From assembly GCA_905215645.1 (NCBI GenBank), contig CAJMQS010000004.1, positions 1-64,000 on the forward strand: 64,000 nucleotides of DNA, read 5' to 3'. The notes beneath the pieces were generated by a model. That model worked only from the letters and a program-made list of their open reading frames with translations, made no database searches and was not told where the DNA came from. Each line of letters begins with the position of its first letter. Positions within the stretch are counted from its first letter, which is position 1. Shown one piece after another: positions 24,696 to 31,731 of the stretch. A program made the position numbers and the translations under genes. Source of the DNA: an uncultured bacterium (GTDB lineage: Bacteria; Bacillota; Negativicutes; Acidaminococcales; Acidaminococcaceae).

Positions 24696-25950
24696 GGGAT
24701 TCCTCCTTATTGCCAGAGCCTGCAAACAGGCCGGCATCCTTTAATTTCGTCATATTTCCGTTGATCAGGTACAGGTCCCCGCCTTCTTCTTCCGGAATCC
24801 GGTTCATATTCTCCAGTTCCCGGATATCGTTGGCGGATAGCCAGCCATTCTGGCGGCCTACGGCATAGCCGTTCATCCGGCTTTCGTAGTCCCCCCGGAG
24901 GAGCCCGTCCACATTGAAGTGGATTTCATACCGGGTTCTCTCTTCCGGTGTCAGGAGCGCTTGGCTCATGGCCTGCTCCCACCGGGCCACCCAGGGCCCC
25001 AGGGTGTATTTCACAAATTCCAGGGACTGCTGTTCGATATTGGAGAAGGTGGATTTTTCCAGGTCCCCGATCATATGAGGGGGCACCCGGAAGATCCGGG
25101 CGATCTCATCAATCTGGAATTTCCTCGTCTCCAGGAACTGTGCCTGGTCCGGAGAGATTCCGATGGGAGAATACTTCATGCCTTCTTCCAAGACGGCCAC
25201 CTTACCAGCGTTACTGCTTCCCCCGAACTGGGACTGCCAGGCTTCCCGGACTCTCTGGGGGTCCTTGATGGTCCCCGGATGCTCCAGGACGCCGCTGGGA
25301 GAAGCCCCGTTGGCGAAAAACTTCGCCCCGAACTCCTCGCAGGCGATGGCCATGCCGATGGCGTTCTTGGCCATGGCGATGGGAGAATAACCCACCAGAC
25401 CGTCAAACCCCAGACCGGGAATGTGCATCACATTCTCCTTCCGGAGCCGGACCGTACCATATTCTTTAATTTTGGGATTTTCGTCGGTGGCTTTGGAGTA
25501 TAGATAGTAAATCTCCCCATCCCCGTCCCGGCACACTTCCATCCGGTCCGGCATCAGGGGATACAGGGCTACCACCTGCCCCCGGCCATTCCGGATGATC
25601 TGGGCGAAGGCATTGCCCCATAGGAGAAGGTGGGTCATAAGGGTTTCCCGGAACACAAAACTGGTCATTTCCGGATTAGGAGCATCATGAAGAAGTCCAG
25701 CAAGGGGATGTTCGAAGTCCCGGGTTTTCCCATTTCCCTCCCGATTGTACCGGAAAAGATGAAGAGGCAAGCCGGCAATGGATTCCGAAAGGACCCGGAC
25801 GCAGGCATAGACCGCCGTCATCTGCATGGCGGACCGCTCATTGACGGCCTTCCCGGAAGAAGAGCCTCCAAAGAAAAACCAGTGCCCGCCGCCCAGCAGA
25901 CTGTTCCTGGGTTTGTCCCTGGATTTGAAGAGTTTGGAAAATAGATTCAT
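24685..25950 (-). CDS. Portal protein, HK97 family
   Basis: A 421-residue portal. SAMQMTAVYACVRVLSESIAGLPLHLFR at the N-terminus and PPHMIGDLEKSTFSNIEQQSLEFVKYTLGPWVARWEQ in the C-terminal half are hallmark segments of the HK97 gp3 family. It forms the dodecameric entry ring for DNA at one capsid vertex. It lies 12 bases after the large terminase gene. Confidence 0.95.
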   Translation of the reverse strand: MNLFSKLFKSRDKPRNSLLGGGHWFFFGGSSSGKAVNERSAMQMTAVYACVRVLSESIAGLPLHLFRYNREGNGKTRDFEHPLAGLLHDAPNPEMTSFVFRETLMTHLLLWGNAFAQIIRNGRGQVVALYPLMPDRMEVCRDGDGEIYYLYSKATDENPKIKEYGTVRLRKENVMHIPGLGFDGLVGYSPIAMAKNAIGMAIACEEFGAKFFANGASPSGVLEHPGTIKDPQRVREAWQSQFGGSSNAGKVAVLEEGMKYSPIGISPDQAQFLETRKFQIDEIARIFRVPPHMIGDLEKSTFSNIEQQSLEFVKYTLGPWVARWEQAMSQALLTPEERTRYEIHFNVDGLLRGDYESRMNGYAVGRQNGWLSANDIRELENMNRIPEEEGGDLYLINGNMTKLKDAGLFAGSGNKEESHET

Positions 25951-25962
25951 AGGAATTCCTTT

Positions 25963-27564
25963 CTATACAAAAAGCAGTCCTCGGGAATCGTAGACACTTT
26001 CGTGGGCGTTGTTCCCACACCGGATGGCCCGGTCCAGGCCCATGATGGTGGCAATGGCCCCGTCGATTTTCTCCGTGGACTTTTCCTTGTCCGCCTTGAT
26101 GTTTCCGGCAGGATCTCTCCGGATGTAGATGTTATCCATCATCCATCGAAGGACTGGATGCCCTCCATGAGCAATTCGCTGCTCCAGCGTGAGCTTCATA
26201 AGCTCCTTGGTAGGAGGGCTCATGTCCTTGAATCCCTGTCCGAAGGGAACCACCGTAAAGCCCATCCCTTCCAGGTTCTGGACCATCTGTACGGCACCCC
26301 ATCGGTCAAAGGCGATTTCCTGGATATTGAACCGTTCCCCCAGTTTCTCGATGAACTTTTCAATATACCCGTAGTGGATGACATTTCCTTCAGTGGTTTG
26401 GATGAATCCCTGTTGGGCCCAGATGTCATACATCACATGGTCCCGCTTTACCCGCAGGGGCAGGGTCTCTTCCGGCAGCCAGAAGTAGGGCAGGATGCAG
26501 TACTTGTCCTGGTCGTCCAAAGGAGGGAACACCAGCACGAAGGCGGTAATGTCTGTGGTGCTGGAAAGGTCCAGGCCGCCGTAGCAGATCCGCCCTTCCA
26601 GATCCTCCTCCCGTACCGGGAAAGCACAGGCATCCCATTTGTCCATAGGCATCCACCGAACAGACTGCTTCACCCATTGGTTTAGCCGAAGCTGACGGAA
26701 CACATTCTCTTCGCTGGGTGTCTCTTTGGCCGATTCACAGGCTGCTTTCACTTTGTCGATTCCCACGGTAATCCCAAGAGAAGGATTGGCCTTCTTCCAC
26801 ACTTTCGGGTCGGTCCAGTCATCCTGTTCCGCCGCCCCATAGATGACAGGGTAAAATGTGGGGTCATGTTTCCGCCCTTCCAGGATGTCCATGGCCTTCT
26901 GGTGGACTTCGTAGCAGATGCTGTGGGTATCCGTCCCGGCTGTGGTAATAAGAAAGTACAGAGGCTGCATCCGGGCATCCCCGGAGCCTTTGGTCATCAC
27001 ATCGAACAGTTCCCGGTTGGGCTGGGTGTGGAGCTCATCAAAGACCACTCCGTGGATATTGAAGCCATGCTTGGAGTAGGCTTCTGCCGAAAGGACCTGA
27101 TAGAAACTGTTGGTGGGCCGGAATACCATCCGTTTCTGGGAGGCCAGGATCTTGACCCGCTTGTTGAGGGCCGGACACATCCGGACCATATCCGCCGCCA
27201 CTTCAAAGACGATGGAAGCCTGCTGCCGGTCTGCCGCACAGCCATAGACTTCCGCCCCTTCTTCCCCGTCCCCGCAGCAAAGCAGGAGCGCCACCGCAGC
27301 CGCCAGCTCACTTTTTCCTTGCTTCTTAGGGATCTCGATGTAGGCCGTATTGAACTGTCGGTACCCGTTGGGTTTTACCGTCCCGAACAGGTCCCGAATG
27401 ATCTGTTCTTGCCAGTCGATCAGTTCAAAGGGATGGCCCGCCCAAGTTCCCTTGGTGTGACACAGGCTCTCGATAAAGGCCACTGCATAATCTGCCAGAT
27501 CCTTATTGTAGGTGGACGTTTTAGCTTTGAACTTGGTGGGCTTGTACTTTTTGAGTTTTCGCAT
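25963..27564 (-). CDS. Terminase large subunit
   Basis: A 533-residue packaging motor. The ATPase part has IPKKQGKSELAAAVALLL (Walker-A-like), GVVFDELH (Walker B) and the coupling region near ITTAGTD. The nuclease part has YGGLDLSSTTDITAFV and later FDRWGA and a C-terminal acidic region. It belongs to the HK97-type terminase family, consistent with the small subunit (P27-like) and HNH gene upstream. AAAGGAAG precedes the ATG. In this phage a 5 kb accessory block separates it from the small subunit. Confidence 0.94.
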   Translation of the reverse strand: MRKLKKYKPTKFKAKTSTYNKDLADYAVAFIESLCHTKGTWAGHPFELIDWQEQIIRDLFGTVKPNGYRQFNTAYIEIPKKQGKSELAAAVALLLCCGDGEEGAEVYGCAADRQQASIVFEVAADMVRMCPALNKRVKILASQKRMVFRPTNSFYQVLSAEAYSKHGFNIHGVVFDELHTQPNRELFDVMTKGSGDARMQPLYFLITTAGTDTHSICYEVHQKAMDILEGRKHDPTFYPVIYGAAEQDDWTDPKVWKKANPSLGITVGIDKVKAACESAKETPSEENVFRQLRLNQWVKQSVRWMPMDKWDACAFPVREEDLEGRICYGGLDLSSTTDITAFVLVFPPLDDQDKYCILPYFWLPEETLPLRVKRDHVMYDIWAQQGFIQTTEGNVIHYGYIEKFIEKLGERFNIQEIAFDRWGAVQMVQNLEGMGFTVVPFGQGFKDMSPPTKELMKLTLEQRIAHGGHPVLRWMMDNIYIRRDPAGNIKADKEKSTEKIDGAIATIMGLDRAIRCGNNAHESVYDSRGLLFV

Positions 27565-27643
27565 ATGTCTGATTTCCCACTTCCTTTACAATTAGATTCA
27601 GTCATACACGACTTGTGGTCCGCATAGCTGCATAAATTACTGA

Positions 27644-27673
27644 TTTACAAACGCTCTTTTTCCTTGGTAAAAT
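27644..27673 (+). promoter_or_regulatory. Promoter of the reverse-strand methyltransferase gene
   Basis: TTTACA (27644-27649), an 18-base spacer and TAAAAT (27668-27673) form a sigma-A-type promoter pointing right, 43 bases before the ATG. A second possible -10 (TATACT, 27679-27684) lies just downstream. It lets the gene be expressed from the otherwise leftward prophage. Confidence 0.55.
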
Positions 27674-27715
27674 ATAGGTATACTAGCTAATCTCAAAAAA
27701 AGGATGTGAGTGTGT

Positions 27716-28546
27716 ATGGGAAAAATACATATTAATAAAAATACGGTGCAAGAAACATTAATTATCCCCCTCTATGCCAGAAAATTAGGCAATGAGTTCT
27801 TTCCTCACATCCTCCAAGACCCTTATGTCGATAAAATAACCTCTCAACTGGATTATGATTTTTCCATACTTGATAAAAAGAAATATTCTTTTGCTTGGAA
27901 GTTTGGCTCCTTGGAAGGTATTCTCCGTAGCAAAGATATTCTTTGCGAAATGCAGGAATATTTATCTTGCCATCCAGATGCGTCTATCGTAAATATGGGA
28001 TGCGGGCTTGATCAAACACCACTCCTTAAAGATAATGGGAAGATGAAGTTGTACAATATTGATAGAGATGATGTTATTGCCATACGAAACGGCATCCTTC
28101 CGCGTAATGATAGAGAAGTCAATATTGCCGCCGATTTAAACAGTGATAATTGGATTGAACGTCTTGATGCATCCCGTGGAATTTTTCTATTTGCTATCGG
28201 AGTGTTTATGTACTTCAAAGAAGAAGATGTTCGTCGCATTATCTTAAAAGTAAAGGATGCCTTTCCTCATGGTTGCTTGGTTTTTGACACCGTTGGCAAA
28301 CTTGCCATAAAAATATTGATGAAGAAGACACTTAAACAAATGGGAATATACGGAATAAATGGTATGTTCTACTGCAACAACCCACTCAAGGATTTAACAT
28401 GGGATAAGGATAGCAATGTATCCGTCCGAAAATATCTGACAGGCTATGTTGATCTGAAGCAAGAGGGCGTTCCGCCACATTTAAGAGGTATGGCCTACCT
28501 TTTCGACTGGTTATTCAGAATGAATATCTGCAAAATGGTCTGGTAA
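27716..28546 (+). CDS. Leucine carboxyl methyltransferase family protein (lysogenic cargo gene)
   Basis: A 276-residue SAM-dependent methyltransferase of the LCM/TcmP family: VQETLIIPLYARKLGNEFF at the start, the SAM loop IVNMGCGLDQTP, then YNIDRDDV and IFLFAIGVFMYFKEEDVR typical of these O-methyltransferases. The substrate cannot be predicted; known members methylate small molecules or protein C-termini. It is the only rightward gene in the prophage, much richer in A+T than its neighbours, and has its own promoter and an AAAGGATG ribosome site. These are marks of a cargo (moron) gene acquired by transfer. Confidence 0.8.
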   Translation: MGKIHINKNTVQETLIIPLYARKLGNEFFPHILQDPYVDKITSQLDYDFSILDKKKYSFAWKFGSLEGILRSKDILCEMQEYLSCHPDASIVNMGCGLDQTPLLKDNGKMKLYNIDRDDVIAIRNGILPRNDREVNIAADLNSDNWIERLDASRGIFLFAIGVFMYFKEEDVRRIILKVKDAFPHGCLVFDTVGKLAIKILMKKTLKQMGIYGINGMFYCNNPLKDLTWDKDSNVSVRKYLTGYVDLKQEGVPPHLRGMAYLFDWLFRMNICKMVW

Positions 28547-28555
28547 CCAATTTTT

Positions 28556-28735
28556 TCAAGACAAAATAACGCCTCGTTCATCATAGACGCATATCGGCCC
28601 ATTGCTTTCGCGGTGTTCCATCGTAATGATGGTTAGCCGGGTTCCGTCTTTTTGAGAATTTCTACTTTTGGTTCTTAAATCTTTTAAACTTGTATTTTTT
28701 TGAAATTCCTCATTGGCGTTCCCCATCTTTTTCAT
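28556..28735 (-). CDS. Small protein of unknown function (59 aa)
   Basis: A frame starting MKKMGNANEEFQ and ending TRLTIITMEH...GPICVYDERGVILS. It is convergent with the methyltransferase gene, separated by nine bases. The C-terminal half looks like a folded beta-hairpin segment rather than random sequence, and may be the surviving end of a larger protein. No good ribosome site is visible and the frame begins just beyond a hairpin, so it could be a remnant created when the cargo gene entered. Confidence 0.4.
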   Translation of the reverse strand: MKKMGNANEEFQKNTSLKDLRTKSRNSQKDGTRLTIITMEHRESNGPICVYDERGVILS

Positions 28736-28748
28736 AAATTAGGCAGAA

Positions 28749-28775
28749 GAGAAGGAGCCCACGGGGCTCCTTCTC
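28749..28775. terminator. Hairpin after the 28793 gene
   Basis: GAGAAGGAGCCC and GGGCTCCTTCTC form a perfect 12 bp stem with a 3-base loop, 18 bases beyond the stop of the leftward gene. A T-rich tail is seen only weakly on both strands (TTGATTTT to the right). It probably ends the leftward accessory transcript. Confidence 0.6.
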
Positions 28776-28792
28776 TTGATTTTCCCTGCTCT

Positions 28793-29236
28793 TCAAAGGC
28801 TGAAGAGGAAGGCGGGAATTCTTTCGTATTCGTTGCTCATGAATTTCTGGCCGGATCCGTAGATTTCGGTCATCCCTTTCAGGCCGCAGCCCAGCTGGGT
28901 GAATTCCCAGGCAACCTGGATGGCGCTGGACCAGGTGGAGGAAAAGGTGAATTCTTTCACCCCGAATTCCCGGAACACCTGAAGGATCTTTTTCGGTTCC
29001 CGATAGGCTCCGGAAAGGTCCAGGAGGCTGTTGCCGTGCTTTTTCATGTCGCTGTAAAGCCGCATCATGTTCCCGAAGTCTTCCCCTTCTGCCTGGACTT
29101 CCTTCACCAGTTCTTGGTAGGCATCCCGGCAGGCCTGCATGGTCTGGGCATCCCCGGCCTTTTCTGCTGCATCGAACTTCTTTTCCAGTTCCTCGCTGCG
29201 CCCGTAGAATCTTTCGATCATGTCCATCTTTGTCAT
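28793..29236 (-). CDS. Accessory phage protein of unknown function
   Basis: A 147-residue protein (MTKMDMIERFYGRSEELEKKFDAAEKAG) with a helical N-terminal half and a more compact C-terminal part (GVKEFTFSSTWSSAIQVAWEFTQLGCGLKGMTEIYG). Similar proteins occur in gut phages and conjugative elements without known function. AAGGAGG precedes the ATG. It is a single-gene unit: the repeated promoter-like element lies about 40 bases upstream and a strong hairpin follows. Confidence 0.65.
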   Translation of the reverse strand: MTKMDMIERFYGRSEELEKKFDAAEKAGDAQTMQACRDAYQELVKEVQAEGEDFGNMMRLYSDMKKHGNSLLDLSGAYREPKKILQVFREFGVKEFTFSSTWSSAIQVAWEFTQLGCGLKGMTEIYGSGQKFMSNEYERIPAFLFSL

Positions 29237-29274
29237 TTTGTTTTCCTCCTTATGGTTGTGTGCTTTGCCTTTTG

Positions 29275-29335
29275 GCATGTACATATATCACTCTAAAGGC
29301 AGATAAAAGCAAGCAAATTCTGTGTATTTATGCAT
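29275..29335 (-). repeat. Accessory-block promoter repeat, copy 1
   Basis: On the minus strand this reads TTGCTTGCTTTTATCTGCC, then TTTAGAGTGAT, then ACATGCCAAA. It is one of four copies, each just upstream of a gene start. In the better copies TGCTATTAT is an extended -10 box, so the downstream TTTAGAGTGAT block lies in the early transcribed region. Confidence 0.7.
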
Positions 29336-29344
29336 TTTTCTGGA

Positions 29345-29372
29345 ATAGGGGCCTTTGATTGGCCCCTGTTCT
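29345..29372 (-). terminator. Hairpin after the 29382 gene
   Basis: AGGGGCC and GGCCCCT form a 7 bp GC-rich stem around a short loop, followed on the minus strand by ATTCC. It lies between the stop of the 60-residue protein and the next promoter repeat, isolating the two units. Confidence 0.5.
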
Positions 29373-29381
29373 TCCCCTGTT

Positions 29382-29564
29382 TTACCGGAACTCGACGGTC
29401 AGCATTCCGTTTCCCATCCACCAGGTGTTTTCTTCATTCGGGTCTTCCAAAAAGGCTTCCTTGGCCTCCCGGATCATTTTGTTCACATCGGCCTCGCCGT
29501 ACATTTCACAGACTGCTTTCTTACTGATTTTCTTGGAGTCCAGAGTAATGATTGTTCTCATCAT
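29382..29564 (-). CDS. Small accessory phage protein (60 aa)
   Basis: MMRTIITLDSKKISKKAVCEMYGEADVNKMI...WMGNGMLTVEFR. A compact acidic protein of unknown function. It is preceded by AGCGAGGAAATC as a weak ribosome site and by copy 2 of the promoter repeat, and followed by its own hairpin, so it forms an independent transcription unit. Confidence 0.55.
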   Translation of the reverse strand: MMRTIITLDSKKISKKAVCEMYGEADVNKMIREAKEAFLEDPNEENTWWMGNGMLTVEFR

Positions 29565-29609
29565 GATTTCCTCGCTTTCATGTGCTTTTTCCTTTTAGGG
29601 GCTGTCCCC

Positions 29610-29675
29610 TTTGGCATGTCTATTAATCACTCTAAAGGCACATAATAGCAAGCAAAATCTGTGTATTTATGCAAG
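29610..29675 (-). repeat. Accessory-block promoter repeat, copy 2
   Basis: The best-conserved copy. On the minus strand it reads TTGCTTGCTATTATGTGCC, TTTAGAGTGATTAATAG, ACATGCCAAA. Upstream, TGCATAAATACACAGA is also shared with copy 1. TGCTATTAT is a good extended -10 sequence. Confidence 0.75.
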
Positions 29676-29691
29676 TATACAAGAGAGAGAA

Positions 29692-29717
29692 ACAGGGCCT
29701 TCGGGGCCCCGTTCCCT
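29692..29717 (-). terminator. Hairpin after the amidoligase-like gene
   Basis: ACGGGGCC and GGCCCTGT pair across CCGAA and are followed by TTTCTCTC on the minus strand. This is consistent with a terminator for the leftward amidoligase-like gene, just before promoter repeat copy 2. Confidence 0.5.
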
Positions 29718-29734
29718 ACCTATAGCTACCTTCT

Positions 29735-30631
29735 TCAAGCGGCGTTTTTCCAGGCAGCGTTTCCAGTAAGATGTTTCAGCAGGTGCAGCCGGCAGGTCTT
29801 GAATTCGTCTCCAATGAGTCCAAGCCGGAGCATCCAGCACCGGAAGGCATATTTTTCGTTGTCCGTCTCCGTCTTTTTGGCCGAGGCTTTCTTTTGGGTC
29901 AGGGCCTGATGGGCTAACGCTAGGCAAAATTGGATGTATGCCTTGATTTCCCCAGCGTGGAGGGTACCGTTGAAAAGCCGGAACTCTACTGTCCCTTTGG
30001 TGAAAGTGGCGTGGAGATTAAGTCCGTGGTACCGGCTGCAATTGTAATGTTCATTCCGTCCGAAGGGAGCCTGGATGTACCAGATATCGGCAAATTCTGC
30101 CATAGTCTGAGGCTGCTTTTTGTTCAGTTTGGCAAGAAAAGTACCATCTGTCTTCTGGCAATATCTGCCTTCCCGGATCGGATCGATCTGGAGAGCATGG
30201 TAAATCATGTCTTCCTTACTGGCCATCAGATTCACCAGGTTCCGCAGGGTTTTCGGAGTGAACTGCTCGGCTCCCACATGGATGTGGATCCCGCAGGAGC
30301 TATTTACCAGGGCTCCTGCTTTTCTCAGAGTCCGTACCAGTTCCTGCAGCTTCGGGATGTCATCGTAGGAAAGGATGGGGCTAACCACTTCTGTGCGATA
30401 CTCATTGGTGGCTCCTTCGATCTGGCCGTCCACCTTTCTCTGCGCCCAAATGCTGGAATCGCTCATGGCTTTCCAGGTTCTACCCTTGGCATCGCTGGCA
30501 GTGTAGGTGTCGTAGGCACCGCCTTTATGGGTACCTCGTCCCATCCCGAAAAAGGCGCCCATAAGATTGGCGGCTTGTGCTCTCGTAATCCCCGTCATTT
30601 CCATTTCAATCCCGAAGTGCAGTGTTTTCAT
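29735..30631 (-). CDS. Amidoligase-like protein (ATP-grasp-related carboxylate-amine ligase fold)
   Basis: A 298-residue protein. FGIEMEMTGITRAQAANLM and CGIHIHVGAEQF match the N-terminal glutamates and central histidines of the amidoligase family (PF12224), which forms peptide-like bonds with ATP. EFRLFNGTLHAGEIKAYIQF continues the family pattern. From about residue 255, NEKYAFRCWMLRLGLIGDEFKTCR is a separate C-terminal module also found at the end of the neighbouring 30949-31644 protein. A role in modifying a peptide or protein during infection is inferred. It is preceded by promoter repeat copy 3. Confidence 0.75.
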   Translation of the reverse strand: MKTLHFGIEMEMTGITRAQAANLMGAFFGMGRGTHKGGAYDTYTASDAKGRTWKAMSDSSIWAQRKVDGQIEGATNEYRTEVVSPILSYDDIPKLQELVRTLRKAGALVNSSCGIHIHVGAEQFTPKTLRNLVNLMASKEDMIYHALQIDPIREGRYCQKTDGTFLAKLNKKQPQTMAEFADIWYIQAPFGRNEHYNCSRYHGLNLHATFTKGTVEFRLFNGTLHAGEIKAYIQFCLALAHQALTQKKASAKKTETDNEKYAFRCWMLRLGLIGDEFKTCRLHLLKHLTGNAAWKNAA

Positions 30632-30666
30632 AATTCTCGTCATCCTTTCGCTAGGTTTGTGTGTTC

Positions 30667-30710
30667 TTTGGCATGTGTATTAATCACTCTAAACGCACAT
30701 AATAGCAAGG
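30667..30710 (-). repeat. Accessory-block promoter repeat, copy 3
   Basis: On the minus strand: CCTTGCTATTATGTGCG, TTTAGAGTGATTAATAC, ACATGCCAAAG. It lies about 40 bases before the amidoligase-like start codon. Sequence upstream of TTGCTATTAT is not conserved with copies 1 and 2. Confidence 0.72.
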
Positions 30711-30731
30711 GATTTCGAGAATAATTATTAA

Positions 30732-30965
30732 TTATTTCGTGTCTTTATTCAGTTTTTGCACTTCATCCACCCCGTGGATCACATTGAGGTGGGATCCGTT
30801 GTCCCAATCCACCAGGAGGGACCCCATATCATCCACCCCGGTTACCGTCCCTTTTGTCCCCAAAGGCGGAGCTTGGGAATCATCCATCCGCACAAGGATA
30901 ACCCTAGTCCCGGAAGGATATTCTCTTCGTAGAAATTCCAGCATTTCTTTATTGGGAAACCGCAT
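30732..30965 (-). CDS. DUF4314 domain protein
   Basis: A 77-residue protein: SGTRVILVRMDDSQAPPLGTKGTVTGVDDMGSLLVDWDNGS is a nearly canonical DUF4314 domain (an SH3-like barrel with GTxGTVxxVDDxGxxxVxWDNG). Frequent in gut phages and mobile elements; function unknown. The start overlaps the preceding gene by 17 bases, so the two form one unit. Confidence 0.85.
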   Translation of the reverse strand: MRFPNKEMLEFLRREYPSGTRVILVRMDDSQAPPLGTKGTVTGVDDMGSLLVDWDNGSHLNVIHGVDEVQKLNKDTK

Positions 30966-31644
30966 CTTTTTTCCCTCCATCCCGATAGGCCGCGGAACCG
31001 CTGAGTTTTTCCAGCAGGATCTTCCGGCAGTCTTTGTACTTCGCTCCTATAAAGCCCAGCCGCAGGAGAAAACACCGGAAGGCGTATTTCTCATTGGGGA
31101 CTTCATGTTCATTGGCGGTGATCCGTTTGGACTTCTTGGCCATTTGGCAAAGAGCTGCCACCAACTTGGAATAAGCCTGGGCCTTAGTGCTGTCAGCTTC
31201 ATGGAACCAGGGGAAGGAAATCTTGCCATCTTCCCTTTGGATGGTCAGATCATCCGTACCCAAGGCCTTCTTGAAAAGTCCGGCCTTGGAGGCCACCAGG
31301 TTCTGGAGCTTAGCAAAGTCTTCTTCCATCAAATCATCTGGAAGGGAAATGGTGAGGGTATCGACACCCTCCGTTTTAGGAGTTTCTTCCGGTTGCACCC
31401 CTTCTTCCAGGATGGGGACTCTGTTTTCCGGGCGGAATCCTTTGGCTGCCAGGTCCTGAACAACCTGTTGGAAAAGTGCTGCGTCTTCACATTCCACCGT
31501 ACCCGTCTCCCCAACCATAATGCTGCCGATTTGATAGGCCTTGGTGGGAAGAAACAGGTATTTCGCACTTTCTCCTGTAATTTGGCTGATAGCATCCGCC
31601 AATTCCTTCCGTGCTGCACCTTGTTTGTTATATTCTGCCTTCAT
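30949..31644 (-). CDS. Virulence-like phage protein sharing a C-terminal module with the amidoligase-like protein
   Basis: A 231-residue protein. Residues 1-100 resemble proteins annotated as virulence-related in Firmicute phages (ARKELADAISQITGESAKYLFLPT, IGSIMVGETG). The C-terminus, NEKYAFRCFLLRLGFIGAKYKDCRKILLEKLSG, is alignable over about 40 residues with the amidoligase-like protein. The module includes a conserved cysteine pair (FRC...CR). Promoter repeat copy 4 lies about 25 bases upstream. No biochemical function is known to me. Confidence 0.7.
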   Translation of the reverse strand: MKAEYNKQGAARKELADAISQITGESAKYLFLPTKAYQIGSIMVGETGTVECEDAALFQQVVQDLAAKGFRPENRVPILEEGVQPEETPKTEGVDTLTISLPDDLMEEDFAKLQNLVASKAGLFKKALGTDDLTIQREDGKISFPWFHEADSTKAQAYSKLVAALCQMAKKSKRITANEHEVPNEKYAFRCFLLRLGFIGAKYKDCRKILLEKLSGSAAYRDGGKKDAVSQ

Positions 31645-31666
31645 TATATGTACCTCCTTAAGGTAT

Positions 31667-31720
31667 TTTGGTACTGTTATTCATCACTCTAAAGGCGAAT
31701 AATAGCAAGCAAAATGTAGC
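31667..31720 (-). repeat. Accessory-block promoter repeat, copy 4
   Basis: On the minus strand: TTTTGCTTGCTATTATTCGCC, TTTAGAGTGATGAATAAC, then AGTACCAAA. It lies between the end of the ParB-methylase gene and the 31644 start codon. It is more divergent than copies 2 and 3 at its 3' end. Confidence 0.7.
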
Positions 31721-31731
31721 CTTTCGAGCTT

